NCBI GenBank assembly: GCA_964428335.1
Contig: CAYRXW010000001.1
Coordinates: 62,001 to 126,000 of the forward strand
Origin: GW2011-AR15 sp964428335
GTDB taxonomy: Archaea > Nanobdellota > Nanobdellia > Woesearchaeales > GW2011-AR15
DNA length: 64,000 nucleotides
Direction of reading: 5' to 3'
How positions within the stretch are numbered: position 1 is the first letter of the stretch; each line of letters starts with the position of its first letter. This document shows, piece after piece, positions 50,876 through 59,714 of this stretch. The notes beneath the pieces are model-generated. The model worked only from the letters and a program-made list of their open reading frames with translations. It was not told the DNA's origin and did no database searches. The position numbers and the translations under genes are program-made.

Positions 50876-51390
50876 AAACAGAATATAAACAATTGTCAAT
50901 AGTCTTTGCTTTGATATTAACTGTTACTTTTTCTTTTATTATCTTTAATCAATGGCCGCTTTTATTTGGCAAAAGAATAATATTGGCCACTCAGCCAGTT
51001 GACCCATTCGATCCATTCAGGGGACAATACATGGCTATAAATTATGAAATATCTACAATTGATGATGCATATGAATTTGCAGTGAAGGATGATGTCTATA
51101 TAATATTGGAAGCTGATGATAGGGGAATATGGAGGAAAATTGGCATCTCTAAGACAAAGCCCAGATCAGTTGATTTCATCAAAGGTGAGATTATCTATAT
51201 AAACGATGGCAGTGCTACAGCAGAATATGGTATAGAACAGTATTTTTTTGAAAGGAATGCAGATCTGCCTACTGAGAACATCACTATAGAAGCAGCAGTT
51301 GACAGGTCAGGCAGATCAAAGCTTGTGCAAATGCTGCACAATGGCAGGCCAATAACAATTGACTATGAAAAATTTGATATCAGGTCATAA
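50872..51390 (+). CDS. GDYXXLXY-domain protein
   Basis: The 172-residue protein has one N-terminal membrane helix (FALILTVTFSFIIFNQWPLLF) and an extracytoplasmic domain beginning 'RIILATQPVDPFDPFRGQYMAINYEIST', the GDYXXLXY motif as GQYMAINY. The overlap of 4 nt with the DUF2157 gene indicates a complex. The exact motif has Q for D at position 2. Function unknown. Confidence 0.85.
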   Translation: MKTEYKQLSIVFALILTVTFSFIIFNQWPLLFGKRIILATQPVDPFDPFRGQYMAINYEISTIDDAYEFAVKDDVYIILEADDRGIWRKIGISKTKPRSVDFIKGEIIYINDGSATAEYGIEQYFFERNADLPTENITIEAAVDRSGRSKLVQMLHNGRPITIDYEKFDIRS

Positions 51391-51438
51391 CGTGCCTAAT
51401 ACTATAGTTTTTAACTCTTATTTTTCAAAACAAAAACC

Positions 51439-51487
51439 TTTAAATACTATATGGCATTCCAAGAATCATATAATTCTTATAAGGTGA
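51439..51487 (+). promoter_or_regulatory. Promoter and ribosome site of the proteasome beta gene
   Basis: TTTAAATA (51439-51446) is about 50 nt before the ATG at 51492, and AAGGTGA (51481-51487) 4 nt before it. A leader of about 20 nt is expected. Confidence 0.55.
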
Positions 51488-51491
51488 CTAT

Positions 51492-52127
51492 ATGGAAGAA
51501 ATTATGAAAACAGGTACTACAACTGTGGGGATTGTAGCTAAGGATTCAGTGATTTTAGCTGCAGACAAGAGAGCTACAGCAGGCTACATGATTGCAGGAA
51601 AAAAAGTAGATAAGGTTGTTCAGGTAGCTGACAATATGGCTATAACAACTGCAGGAAGCGTTTCAGACATCCAGCTTATTGTAAAGATAATAAGGGCAGA
51701 ACTTAATCTAAGGAAGCTTAGGACAAGCAGGGACAATAATGTAAAGGAAGCAGCAAACATGGTTGCAGGAATTGTCTATGCAAACATAAGAAGATTTTCA
51801 GCAATACCTGGAATTGTTCACTTTTTATTTGCAGGCTATGATGAAGAAGGTGCTCATCTGTTTGATATCTACCCAGATGGCTCAATCACAGAAATCGATG
51901 ATTTTGTGACATCAGGTTCAGGTGGAAGCTTTGCATTCGGTGTTTTAGATTCGCAGCATAAGCCTGATATGAAGGAAACTGAAGCTGTTGATTTAGCAAT
52001 AAAATGCGTAAATTCAGCTGTTCAGAGAGATGCAGCATCAGGAGACGGAGTAGATGTCTTTGTGATAAACAAGGCCGGAGTTAAGAAGGCATTCACAAAA
52101 GAGATTACATACAAAATAGTCAAATAA
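51492..52127 (+). CDS. psmB: Proteasome beta subunit
   Basis: This Ntn hydrolase is the catalytic subunit of the archaeal 20S proteasome. A short propeptide (MEEIMKTG) precedes the catalytic Thr9 in 'TTTVGIVAKDSVILAADKRATAG', whose D and K in 'ADKRA' are the other active residues. 'GSVSDIQLIVKIIRAEL' and 'DDFVTSGSGGSFAFGVLD' are typical. The 211-residue length is normal. No alpha-subunit gene is in the window. Confidence 0.95.
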   Translation: MEEIMKTGTTTVGIVAKDSVILAADKRATAGYMIAGKKVDKVVQVADNMAITTAGSVSDIQLIVKIIRAELNLRKLRTSRDNNVKEAANMVAGIVYANIRRFSAIPGIVHFLFAGYDEEGAHLFDIYPDGSITEIDDFVTSGSGGSFAFGVLDSQHKPDMKETEAVDLAIKCVNSAVQRDAASGDGVDVFVINKAGVKKAFTKEITYKIVK

Positions 52128-52178
52128 ATTTGATTTATTTATTATATTAATTATAAACTAAATTCGAGGTATTCTTAT

Positions 52179-54074
52179 ATGGTCGAGGAAATATTAAAGG
52201 AAATATTAAGTGACATCCCAAGCGGGAAAATCAGCGATGCATTGTTTGAAGGCGCAAACATTGTGCTTTACACTAAAGACAAGAACTTTTACTTGGACAA
52301 TAATGATCTAATCAGGGATATTGTTAATAAGATTAAGAAAAGGGTAGAATTAAGACCTGACCCTTCCATAACAATGGACAGAGAAAAAGCAGAAGAAATA
52401 ATAAAAAAGCTGATACCACCAGAAGCAAAGGTTGACCAGCTTATTTTTGATCCGCAAAGGTCAATTGTAATGATTGAATCAGAGAAACCAGGTGTTGCTA
52501 TTGGAAAAAGCGGCGAGATTTTAAGGGAGATAAGGGAAAAGACATTATGGGTTCCTGTAATAAAAAGAACTCCAGCAATAAGAAGTCAGATAATCGAAAA
52601 TATCAGGGAAGTGTTATATCAGAATTCTGATTATAGAAGGAAATTTTTGCATAAAGTCGGTCAAAGGGTTTATAATGGCTGGATGAGAGGAAAAAAGAAT
52701 GAATGGATAAGAATCACTTATCTAGGTTCAGGAAGGCAGGTCGGAAGGTCATGCGTTTTAGTACAGACACCGGAATCAAGAGTGCTTATGGATTGCGGCG
52801 TTGATGTAGCTGATGAAAGGAATGCCTATCCTATGCTTGAAGCGCCTGAATTCAGAATTGAAGAATTGGACGCTATAATTATAAGTCACAGCCATCTGGA
52901 TCACGTTGGATTTTTGCCTTACCTAATCAAGTTTGGATACAAAGGTCCTATTTATTGCACTCCTGCAACAAGGGATGTAATGGCACTGATGCTTTTGGAT
53001 TATGTCAAGATCATGAGGCATGATGGAGATGAGCCATTATATACAAGCGAAGAAATAAAAGAGATGGTCAAGCATACCATAACTTTGGATTTTGAGGAAG
53101 TCACAGACATAACGCCTGATGTAAGGCTTACATTTTACAATGCAGGTCACATATTAGGAAGCGCCATGGTTCATTTGCATATTGGAAATGGGCTTCATAA
53201 CCTGCTCTATGGTGCAGACATGAAATTCGGAAAATCAGTCATGCTTTCACCAGCAGCTACAACTTTCCCAAGGCTTGAGACATTGATGCTTGAAGCAACA
53301 TATGGAGGAAAGGACAATGTCCTTCCGACAAAAAAAGAAGTGTTTGATTACTTTAGGGATGTAATAAATGAGACTGTAAAGAGGAAAGGAAAAATCCTTA
53401 TTCCGGTACTTGGTTCAGGAAGGGCGCAGGATATCATGATCATGATTGAAGAGCTTATAAGGACCAAGGAAGTCACAAAGGAAATCCCTGTATTTGTAGA
53501 TGGACTTGTATGGGATATCACTGCAATACATACAGCTTATCCAGAATATCTTGCCGCATCAATCAGAAAGCAAATATTCCATAAAGACAATAACCCATTC
53601 TTATCACCAATCTTTAAGAGGGTTGGAAGCCAGAAAGAAAGAAGGCAGGTCATCGAGGAAACCGAAAGCTGCATAGTACTTGCAACATCAGGTATGCTTG
53701 TAGGCGGGCCTTCTGTTGAATATCTAAGAGCGCTAGCAGATAACCCAACTAATTCACTTATCTTCTCATCATACCAGGGAGAAGGTTCCTTAGGAAGAAG
53801 GATTCAGAACGGGGAGAGAGAGATAGTATTCAGGGAAGGGCAGAGGCAGGAGATACTGCAGATAAAGATGGATGTCCATAAGCTTGAGATATCTGACCAT
53901 TCAGACAGGAAAGAACTTATGAACTTTGTTGCAAGAGTGCAGCCAAAGCCAAAGAAGATTCTGATGAATCACGGAGAGAATTCAAGATGCCTAGATCTAG
54001 CATCATCTATACATAAGATGTTTAGGATAGAGACAAGCGCTCCGAGGAATCTGGATGCGGTTAGGATAAGATAA
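52179..54074 (+). CDS. Archaeal CPSF nuclease aCPSF1 / FttA
   Basis: The 631-residue protein has two KH-like domains at the N-terminus (about 1-145; 'IAIGKSGEILREIREKT'-type 'GKSG' motif), a metallo-beta-lactamase core with 'IISHSHLDHVGFLPYL' and a beta-CASP domain ('GSGRAQDIMIMIEELI', 'ATSGMLVGGPSVEYLR', C-terminal 'SDHSDRKEL'). In archaea it cleaves 3' ends and terminates transcription; it interacts with uncoupled RNA polymerase. An SD-like 'GAGGT' lies before the ATG. Length matches the family. Confidence 0.95.
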   Translation: MVEEILKEILSDIPSGKISDALFEGANIVLYTKDKNFYLDNNDLIRDIVNKIKKRVELRPDPSITMDREKAEEIIKKLIPPEAKVDQLIFDPQRSIVMIESEKPGVAIGKSGEILREIREKTLWVPVIKRTPAIRSQIIENIREVLYQNSDYRRKFLHKVGQRVYNGWMRGKKNEWIRITYLGSGRQVGRSCVLVQTPESRVLMDCGVDVADERNAYPMLEAPEFRIEELDAIIISHSHLDHVGFLPYLIKFGYKGPIYCTPATRDVMALMLLDYVKIMRHDGDEPLYTSEEIKEMVKHTITLDFEEVTDITPDVRLTFYNAGHILGSAMVHLHIGNGLHNLLYGADMKFGKSVMLSPAATTFPRLETLMLEATYGGKDNVLPTKKEVFDYFRDVINETVKRKGKILIPVLGSGRAQDIMIMIEELIRTKEVTKEIPVFVDGLVWDITAIHTAYPEYLAASIRKQIFHKDNNPFLSPIFKRVGSQKERRQVIEETESCIVLATSGMLVGGPSVEYLRALADNPTNSLIFSSYQGEGSLGRRIQNGEREIVFREGQRQEILQIKMDVHKLEISDHSDRKELMNFVARVQPKPKKILMNHGENSRCLDLASSIHKMFRIETSAPRNLDAVRIR

Positions 54075-54090
54075 AAAAATATTTTTTTTA
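54073..54090. terminator. A-tract/T-tract between convergent genes
   Basis: Seven A, TAT, then eight or so T form a short palindrome between the stop of aCPSF1 and the stop of the 54092 gene. It would give oligo-U ends in both directions. Confidence 0.45.
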
Positions 54091-54091
54091 T

Positions 54092-54376
54092 CTAACTCAT
54101 CCTGTATAAAGCCCCAGCTCCGGTTAATGCAGCAGCTTCACCAAGTTGAACAAGTGCAGTATTTGGATTTCCAGCTAGTAGTCCATTGTATGCAGCTTGT
54201 ACAGCTCTAAACCCAGCAGGAACAAATACAGCATTACCTAAATTTGGAAGTATACCAAAATAAACAGCTACTCCTTCAAGTCCTATTGCTCCTGCCATGA
54301 CAATATCTGCTGCAAGGTTTCCTTTTACTTCATATCCTTCACTAACTTTCATACTTTGTGGTTTTTTTGAACTCAT
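54092..54376 (-). CDS. Small Gly/Ala-rich hydrophobic protein
   Basis: The 94-residue protein is rich in Gly and Ala and has two weak hydrophobic segments ('AADIVMAGAIGLEGVAVYFGIL', 'LGEAAALTGAGALYRM'). It has no family that I recognise. An AGGTGA ribosome site precedes the ATG, and the 54405-54421 inverted repeat lies further up. Its location near the operator sites links it to the 55-63 kb accessory genes. Confidence 0.55.
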   Translation of the reverse strand: MSSKKPQSMKVSEGYEVKGNLAADIVMAGAIGLEGVAVYFGILPNLGNAVFVPAGFRAVQAAYNGLLAGNPNTALVQLGEAAALTGAGALYRMS

Positions 54377-54404
54377 TTTTTATTTCACCTTTTTGTTTTA
54401 TGTT

Positions 54405-54421
54405 TTATTACATCTTAGTAG
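54405..54421. promoter_or_regulatory. Operator candidate TTATTA-N5-TAGTAG
   Basis: This is a weaker version of the TTACTA-N5-TAGTAA repeat (two mismatches), about 30 nt upstream of the 54376 start codon. Confidence 0.3.
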
Positions 54422-54525
54422 TGAATATCTCCTATATCAAATTTATCCATATATTTATTATATTATCAGTATATCAGTATTTTTATAACAAAATATTTAT
54501 ATAGTCAAATCTCTCTACTTTAATC

Positions 54526-55404
54526 ATGAAAAGAAAAATCATCAAATCAGGCCCTTCAACTATGGTTGTATCTCTTCCAAGCAAATGGGCCAAGCAGTTC
54601 AATTTAGAGGCAGGAAGCGAGATTGAAGCTATGGAAGATGCAAATATGCTGATTTTTTATGCGCAGGGGGAATCAAAAAATGAAGCAGCTTCAATGGAAG
54701 TCACTGAAAACAGGAAAGCGGTAAGGGCGTGGTTTGGCTCACTATATAAATTAGGATATGATGAAATTAAAATACAGTACAAGACTTCTGAGGAACTTGA
54801 ATTCATAAGCTATCTTTTGCAGGATGGTTACATAGGCTTTGAGATGATTGAAGAGAAAAAAAATTATGTTATAGTAAAGAAAGTTTCAGATATTGATTTT
54901 GAGCAGTTCAGTAACATGCTAAGAAGGCTGTTCCTTGTGATAATTGATATGGGAAATGAGCTTGAGAATGCCCTTAAAAATAAGGATATTGACCTTCTCA
55001 AAAAGATAGTTATGATGGAAAAATCAACAAACAAGTTTGCAAATTTCTGCAGGAGAGCAATCAATAAAAGGATAATAAAGGACTTCAGGAAAAATGCATC
55101 ATTATATTATATTATAGAAGAGCTGGAAAGGATAGGGGATGCATATAAGGATTTAGCATCACACTATATTGAAGTTAATGGAAAGTCTAACAGGGCCTTT
55201 TTGGGAAAATGTAACTCTTATTTCAGGAAGTCCTATGAGCTTTTTTATGAATTTGACTTGGCTAAACTTGAAAAGTTCATCAATGAAAAAAAAGAACTCT
55301 TAAAGGAGCTTTCAAGAACTAAAGAGAATGAATCTTTTTTCATGCACACTTTAATTGAAGACACAGCTAATTTGAAGGGGGCTCTTACAACTATAAATAT
55401 CTAG
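54526..55404 (+). CDS. AbrB-type DNA-binding regulator with PhoU-like domain
   Basis: The 292-residue protein begins with a SpoVT/AbrB-like domain ('RKIIKSGPSTMVVSLPSKWAKQFNLEAGSEIEAMED'), followed after about residue 120 by two PhoU-like helical repeats ('FSNMLRRLFLVIIDMGNELENALKNKD', 'YYIIEELERIGDAYKDLASHYIE', with the E-x-x-R-x-x-D motif of metal binding). This fusion is common in archaea and is thought to control phosphate uptake. No pst genes are in the window. A TATA box (54496-54504) is 26 nt before the ATG. Confidence 0.88.
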   Translation: MKRKIIKSGPSTMVVSLPSKWAKQFNLEAGSEIEAMEDANMLIFYAQGESKNEAASMEVTENRKAVRAWFGSLYKLGYDEIKIQYKTSEELEFISYLLQDGYIGFEMIEEKKNYVIVKKVSDIDFEQFSNMLRRLFLVIIDMGNELENALKNKDIDLLKKIVMMEKSTNKFANFCRRAINKRIIKDFRKNASLYYIIEELERIGDAYKDLASHYIEVNGKSNRAFLGKCNSYFRKSYELFYEFDLAKLEKFINEKKELLKELSRTKENESFFMHTLIEDTANLKGALTTINI

Positions 55405-56939
55405 GTATATGCCATGCTAATTTTTGACATTTGACTTGCTCTTATCATTGCATTATATCTCCCACCTGAAAGATATTTCTGCATTCCCTGCAAGCCTTGA
55501 ATAAAACTATCAGCAATCATTAATTTTTTGTCAAGCACACCGTATCCTTCTCTACCAGTATCTTTTGCCTCGCTATGTTTTAACTGTTCTTTATATATCT
55601 TTACTGCATCCACGCATTTTTCCAGATGATTTCTTAAATCCAGTCTCGCTTCTTCACCTCTACCCATATAGATATTCTCCTTATTTCTTTCCCAAATGAA
55701 CTTTGCGCTCCTGATTGTCCTATATACTGACAAAAGCAAGTTTGTCTCATCCAATTGGTCTGTTGAAACATCATAGCCAAGTTCTCTAAGCTTATCTAAA
55801 GCCACTTTAGTTCTCATGCTTCCAACCTTTTCCCTGACCATCAGGTCCATAACCTGTTCAGTAGGATGGCTCAATACTCCCTTTGTCTCAAAATCATAGC
55901 TAACTACATTCCCAAGCAAAAATCTCTCTCTTGCGTCCTGATAGGATACTTTTCCTGTCTGAGCTGCATAAATAAGCTCCTCAAAATCTGAAAGCTGAGG
56001 AATAGATGAAATGCCTCTTAATGCATTATTCAATACCATGATATTGTTTCCATTCAGATTATAATAAGGGGTTGTGCCCTTTACACCAGAATAGAGCCTG
56101 GAAAAGCCGCTTGCTTTTGCAATATCGATTCCGGGGATATCTTTCAAAAGATCGAAAATATCCCTCCTTATTGCCATGGCATAATCTTTTTGCCTTCCAC
56201 CTTCTCTGTTTCTATGGCAAAAACTATCATAATGATTTACTGAAGCACGAATTAAATTATTTACACATTCTTCTATAAGCTTCCTTGATTCCTTTGTGAG
56301 CCTTTCTTTATGATTAGTATATCCTCTTAATAAAAGGTTGTTTAGCGTATCAATGACTGCAGATGAATTAAAACCATGCAGCTCTGCCATGTATATCCTT
56401 TTACCTATTATTCCAAGTAGTGTTGGAGTATATATTCTTCCTGAGAGGTTACTAGCTTCAAATTCAGGGTTAGGACTTTCTTTTGAAAACATACTAATCT
56501 CAGAACTTTTTTTTCTTTCAAACAGACTATATTCAATATTTAGAGATACCCTTGCAGTATTATTCTTTGATCCCTTTTCAAGGCTTTTTGTTATTATTAT
56601 TGCATCTTTTACTTTTATATTCTCAATTATTTTTCCAAATTCAGCATTAAGAGCATCTGGATCAAAATAATTTATATCATTTTTTGGATTTATCTTTTTA
56701 TATGCAAAATACCAGTGCCTTAACAGGATTTGGTCTTCCTCACTTTTTCCAAACTTATTTGCGCTATAGTAGCTCTTTGCCAAAAACAATGTCCTGATAA
56801 GAAAATTTGCATCAATATCATTTTCATCTAATTCGCCTATTGTCCCAAGCCAAGTATTATCAGTTTTCTTAAGGAAAACCTCAAGCTCATCGCTATTTTT
56901 TTCTACAAATTCTACAAGCTCTGCAAGGTTTTTAACCAT
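55401..56939 (-). CDS. Unrecognised 512-residue protein
   Basis: No family is recognised. The protein has no signal or membrane helix and is mostly helical, with conserved-looking stretches such as 'SVNHYDSFCHRNREGGRQKDYAMAIRRDIFDLL' and 'GYTNHKERLTKESRKLIEEC'. The TATA box (ATTTAAAT, 56966-56974) is 29 nt upstream, making it leaderless, and repeat sites lie just beyond. It is divergent from the membrane protein at 57038. Its promoter resembles that of 60692 closely. Confidence 0.6.
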   Translation of the reverse strand: MVKNLAELVEFVEKNSDELEVFLKKTDNTWLGTIGELDENDIDANFLIRTLFLAKSYYSANKFGKSEEDQILLRHWYFAYKKINPKNDINYFDPDALNAEFGKIIENIKVKDAIIITKSLEKGSKNNTARVSLNIEYSLFERKKSSEISMFSKESPNPEFEASNLSGRIYTPTLLGIIGKRIYMAELHGFNSSAVIDTLNNLLLRGYTNHKERLTKESRKLIEECVNNLIRASVNHYDSFCHRNREGGRQKDYAMAIRRDIFDLLKDIPGIDIAKASGFSRLYSGVKGTTPYYNLNGNNIMVLNNALRGISSIPQLSDFEELIYAAQTGKVSYQDARERFLLGNVVSYDFETKGVLSHPTEQVMDLMVREKVGSMRTKVALDKLRELGYDVSTDQLDETNLLLSVYRTIRSAKFIWERNKENIYMGRGEEARLDLRNHLEKCVDAVKIYKEQLKHSEAKDTGREGYGVLDKKLMIADSFIQGLQGMQKYLSGGRYNAMIRASQMSKISMAYT

Positions 56940-56975
56940 ATCTTAAGCTTAAATATGCTCCTGAGTATTTAAATC

Positions 56976-57006
56976 TTACTATTTTTACTACTAATTAATA
57001 GTAAAA
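56976..57006. promoter_or_regulatory. Operator cluster between divergent genes
   Basis: TTTTACTA (56983-56990) and TAGTAAAA (56999-57006) form a perfect 8+8 inverted repeat with 8-bp centre. A further half-site TTACTA lies at 56976-56981. The cluster is flanked by the TATA boxes of both divergent genes, so one regulator could control both. Confidence 0.5.
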
Positions 57007-57037
57007 TTTATATATTCGTTGTTCTCATAGCTTTTAA

Positions 57038-57547
57038 ATGGAGAGATTTTGGCATTTTAATTTAGAGGAAAATCATTTTCTGTACATAGCAATATTTGCA
57101 GTTTTTGGGCTTCTTTATTTTATAAAACCAATAATTATTCTTCTATTTTTGATAGTTCTGACAGATTTCATCCTCTCTTATCTAAGCCATAGAAAACTTG
57201 ATTCTGGAATAGACATAATGTCTATTGGCATTATCTATGTTACTTATTTTCATGGGTTAAGCTATTCTTTTTTTCTCATACCTTTCACAATATTTTCAAG
57301 AATCATCATTGGAAAAATCCAGATAAAGCATATTGTCAAATTTGGGATTTCATTTCTGGTTGCTTTTTTGACACTTTCATTAAATTTCATTGATTTTATT
57401 CATGCGGCATATCTTATCATCATCATCAGGTATATCCTTGACACATTAATTAATGGTCATTTAACCGGAACATATAACTTATTTGGAAAAGTGCACCACC
57501 TTGCATCAACATTAGCGTTTTTATCTTTTTTATCGCTTTTCTTTTGA
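57038..57547 (+). CDS. Unrecognised polytopic membrane protein, 169 residues
   Basis: The protein has about six hydrophobic helices and short loops, with charged residues only at the ends ('YLSHRKLDSGIDIM', 'IGKIQIKHIVKF'). No family is recognised. The TATA box (57004-57016) lies 28 nt before the ATG. It shares the operator cluster with the 512-residue gene transcribed the other way. Confidence 0.6.
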   Translation: MERFWHFNLEENHFLYIAIFAVFGLLYFIKPIIILLFLIVLTDFILSYLSHRKLDSGIDIMSIGIIYVTYFHGLSYSFFLIPFTIFSRIIIGKIQIKHIVKFGISFLVAFLTLSLNFIDFIHAAYLIIIIRYILDTLINGHLTGTYNLFGKVHHLASTLAFLSFLSLFF

Positions 57548-57610
57548 TTAATGATTATGTGCTATATGAGAGTAAGGTAATTAGTTTAGATTAAAAATAG
57601 CCAGAAAAAA

Positions 57611-58000
57611 TTATAATAAATATGCAGTAAATTTATTTTCTAATGTGCTGTACATTCTATCAGGATGTTTTATTTGATAATCAATATTACACCTTAAGTC
57701 AAGAGGCATATATGCACTGCCGCTTCCTCCAGAACCACCAGAGGAACCACCGCTTGATCCACTGCCAGAACCACCCGAAGAGCCACTTGATTGGTTAGCA
57801 ACATGGTTTAAAATAATTATACTTGCTTCCACATTAATTTGTTGTTGCACTTGTTGTAATCCACCTGATCCATAAGTTCTATCATTTATAGATTGTGCAA
57901 AATGCTGGTCTACACTATTACTACTAGAACTACTACCAGAACTACTACCAGAACTACTACCAGAACTACTACCAGAACTACTATTAGATTTACCACTCAT
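57611..58000 (-). CDS. Ser/Gly-rich low-complexity protein (paralog A)
   Basis: The 129-residue protein has an N-terminal SSSG repeat, a middle 'FAQSINDRTYGSGGLQQVQQQINVEASIIILNHVANQ', a second Ser/Gly stretch and a C-terminal 'GSAYMPLDLRCNIDYQIK'. The middle, the GSxYMP motif and the layout match the protein at 59211. No signal peptide is visible. A strong ribosome site (AGGAGG) precedes the ATG. The role is unknown; low complexity linkers around one helix suggest an assembled or condensate-type protein. Confidence 0.6.
   Translation of the reverse strand: MSGKSNSSSGSSSGSSSGSSSGSSSSSNSVDQHFAQSINDRTYGSGGLQQVQQQINVEASIIILNHVANQSSGSSGGSGSGSSGGSSGGSGGSGSAYMPLDLRCNIDYQIKHPDRMYSTLENKFTAYLL
57926..57985. 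repeat. 12-bp tandem repeat, five units
   Basis: AGAACTACTACC is repeated in direct tandem, with the last unit changed at its final two bases. It encodes (SSSG)n on the minus strand in the low-complexity protein, so copy number may vary between strains. Confidence 0.85.
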
Positions 58001-58052
58001 TTTTTTGCCTCCTATACTTTTAATTTATTTTTATAATATTTCTTCAACTTTT

Positions 58053-59159
58053 TTAGTGTGCATAATGCAATAAACTATGATACGCGTTCATAGCTTTTGT
58101 TTTTCCTTCCTTGAAAAATGTTCTTGCTTTTGAAGCTGCAGTTATGATATAAGGTTCAAATGTTTTTACTGAATTCATAGCCCTTTCCCCAAGAACCATT
58201 GGCATTCCAAGAGGTGAGCAGTAAACTGCTGCAACCAATGCACCCTGAGCATAGCCTGCTCCACCTAAGCTGCTTTGTGTGCAAAGCTGTTCAGGCGTTA
58301 AATTATATAATTGCTCATTCCAAAGCTCATTAAAGTTGCTGTGAGCCCTTAGATTATTTATGAACCCGAATATTGCTAATTGGACATTTGTGCCTTGATA
58401 AGCCACATCGTTTTGTATTAATGATAAACCATAAAAAGTAGTTTTTAATAAATCTAATCTGCCTTCCTTATGAATAGCAGTCATGAAAATTTCAAGGTCA
58501 GTTGTATAATCACGAATTTCACCGCTTGGCAAAATTTCAATTAACAACTGTGAATTACAAGCAAAATAATTTTCTGCAGTTGGTGTAACTAGATTGCTGA
58601 GATCTGAACCTGTGTCATTCTGGGTAGTTCCCCCATACGCAGATGCATCAGCAAGCGTTGATTCTATAGGACTAGGTGGCTGGGCATTTATGGTTGTAGA
58701 ATCAACAAATGCCTTGACTTCAGGATTTGAGAAAAAATCAGTTATTCCGTTATAAGCAGCAACAACACCTACTCCAAGAAGTGCAACCCCACCTAAAAGT
58801 AATCCACCGACAATTAGTTTCTCTCCAAGAGAATAAGGCATGTCAGCATATGATTCTGGTTGAAATGGGCTATCAAAACCCATAGAACCACGTCCTTTTC
58901 CATCATGCCAACGTGTAGCTCTTCCATAGAAACTACTATTTTTACTATCAAATCCTGCACTAAAATTGGTTTCACCTATATCCTTAGTGTAAGGTAATCT
59001 TCCCCAAACTTTTCTGCCTGTTGGGTTACCTTGCCCTCTATTCTTTAAAAATGCTTTTGCACCATCAGTTAAACTTCTGCCCCAATATGAAAGACCAGCT
59101 CCTAGCGTCTCTTTGTTTACTATATCTTCTGCAGTTATTGGTATCTTCTTTTTTGGCAT
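58053..59159 (-). CDS. Membrane protein between the Ser/Gly-rich paralogs
   Basis: The 368-residue protein has a basic 110-residue N-terminus rich in Gly, Arg and Trp ('GRSLTDGAKAFLKNRGQGNPTGRKVWGRLPYTK'), one membrane helix ('LIVGGLLLGGVALLGVGVVAAY') and a 220-residue C-terminal domain with no family match, including 'LDLLKTTFYGLSLIQNDVAYQGTNVQLAIFGF'. By the positive-inside rule the basic N-terminus faces the cytoplasm. It is flanked by paralogs A and B in the same direction and is probably co-expressed. Confidence 0.55.
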   Translation of the reverse strand: MPKKKIPITAEDIVNKETLGAGLSYWGRSLTDGAKAFLKNRGQGNPTGRKVWGRLPYTKDIGETNFSAGFDSKNSSFYGRATRWHDGKGRGSMGFDSPFQPESYADMPYSLGEKLIVGGLLLGGVALLGVGVVAAYNGITDFFSNPEVKAFVDSTTINAQPPSPIESTLADASAYGGTTQNDTGSDLSNLVTPTAENYFACNSQLLIEILPSGEIRDYTTDLEIFMTAIHKEGRLDLLKTTFYGLSLIQNDVAYQGTNVQLAIFGFINNLRAHSNFNELWNEQLYNLTPEQLCTQSSLGGAGYAQGALVAAVYCSPLGMPMVLGERAMNSVKTFEPYIITAASKARTFFKEGKTKAMNAYHSLLHYAH

Positions 59160-59210
59160 ATTTATCAGTTCATTTATTGTTTAATACCCTTGATATGTAA
59201 CTTTGAAAAA

Positions 59211-59582
59211 CTAAAGCCTGTGCATATCGTAAGTTCTTTGCATTGAACTTGCACCGATATATAGGTCACTTTGTCTTTGTGGCATTGGCATATATGCAGA
59301 ATTTCTCATCATGAATGGCATGTAACCACTTCCACTGCCTCCACCAGAGCCAGAGCTTCCTCCTGAGCTTGAACTTCCCCCGTTTACTACAGTTTGCAAT
59401 GTAGTAACTACAGTTTGAACTAATTGTTGTCCACCTTGGCCATATGTTGCATTATCTATATGTTGTGCTCCGCCACTTGAATTTCCACTTCCAGCGCTAG
59501 GCCTGGGAGCTAGTAAATTTTGCATTGATTGTGAAAGTTGCGAAGCATTTATATTCGAATTTCCACCATTTCCACCTGTCAT
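59211..59582 (-). CDS. Ser/Gly-rich low-complexity protein (paralog B)
   Basis: The 123-residue protein has the same layout as paralog A: disordered start, 'HIDNATYGQGGQQLVQTVVTTLQTVVNGG', a Ser/Gly linker, 'GSGYMPFMMRNSAYMPMPQRQ'. The YMP motif is repeated here. The ribosome site AGGTGA precedes the ATG. It is the first gene of the three-gene block ending at 57611. Confidence 0.6.
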   Translation of the reverse strand: MTGGNGGNSNINASQLSQSMQNLLAPRPSAGSGNSSGGAQHIDNATYGQGGQQLVQTVVTTLQTVVNGGSSSSGGSSGSGGGSGSGYMPFMMRNSAYMPMPQRQSDLYIGASSMQRTYDMHRL

Positions 59583-59714
59583 TCTTCATTCACCTTTTTA
59601 TGTTTGTTATCTTTAAGTGGTAATAACTTCTTAGGTTCTTTATTAAATATTCCTGTTAAATTTTTTGTAAAAAATACAAATAATTATATATAAAATATAT
59701 TTATTACAAAAAAT

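Noticed and set aside
57917..57990. CRISPR-like repeat
   Set aside because: The 12-bp units are in direct contact without spacers and code for SSSG in frame.
59615..59640. Another TTACTA-N5-TAGTAA operator upstream of paralog B
   Set aside because: The stretch TAATAACTTCTTAGGTT keeps only part of each half-site, so it is too weak to list.
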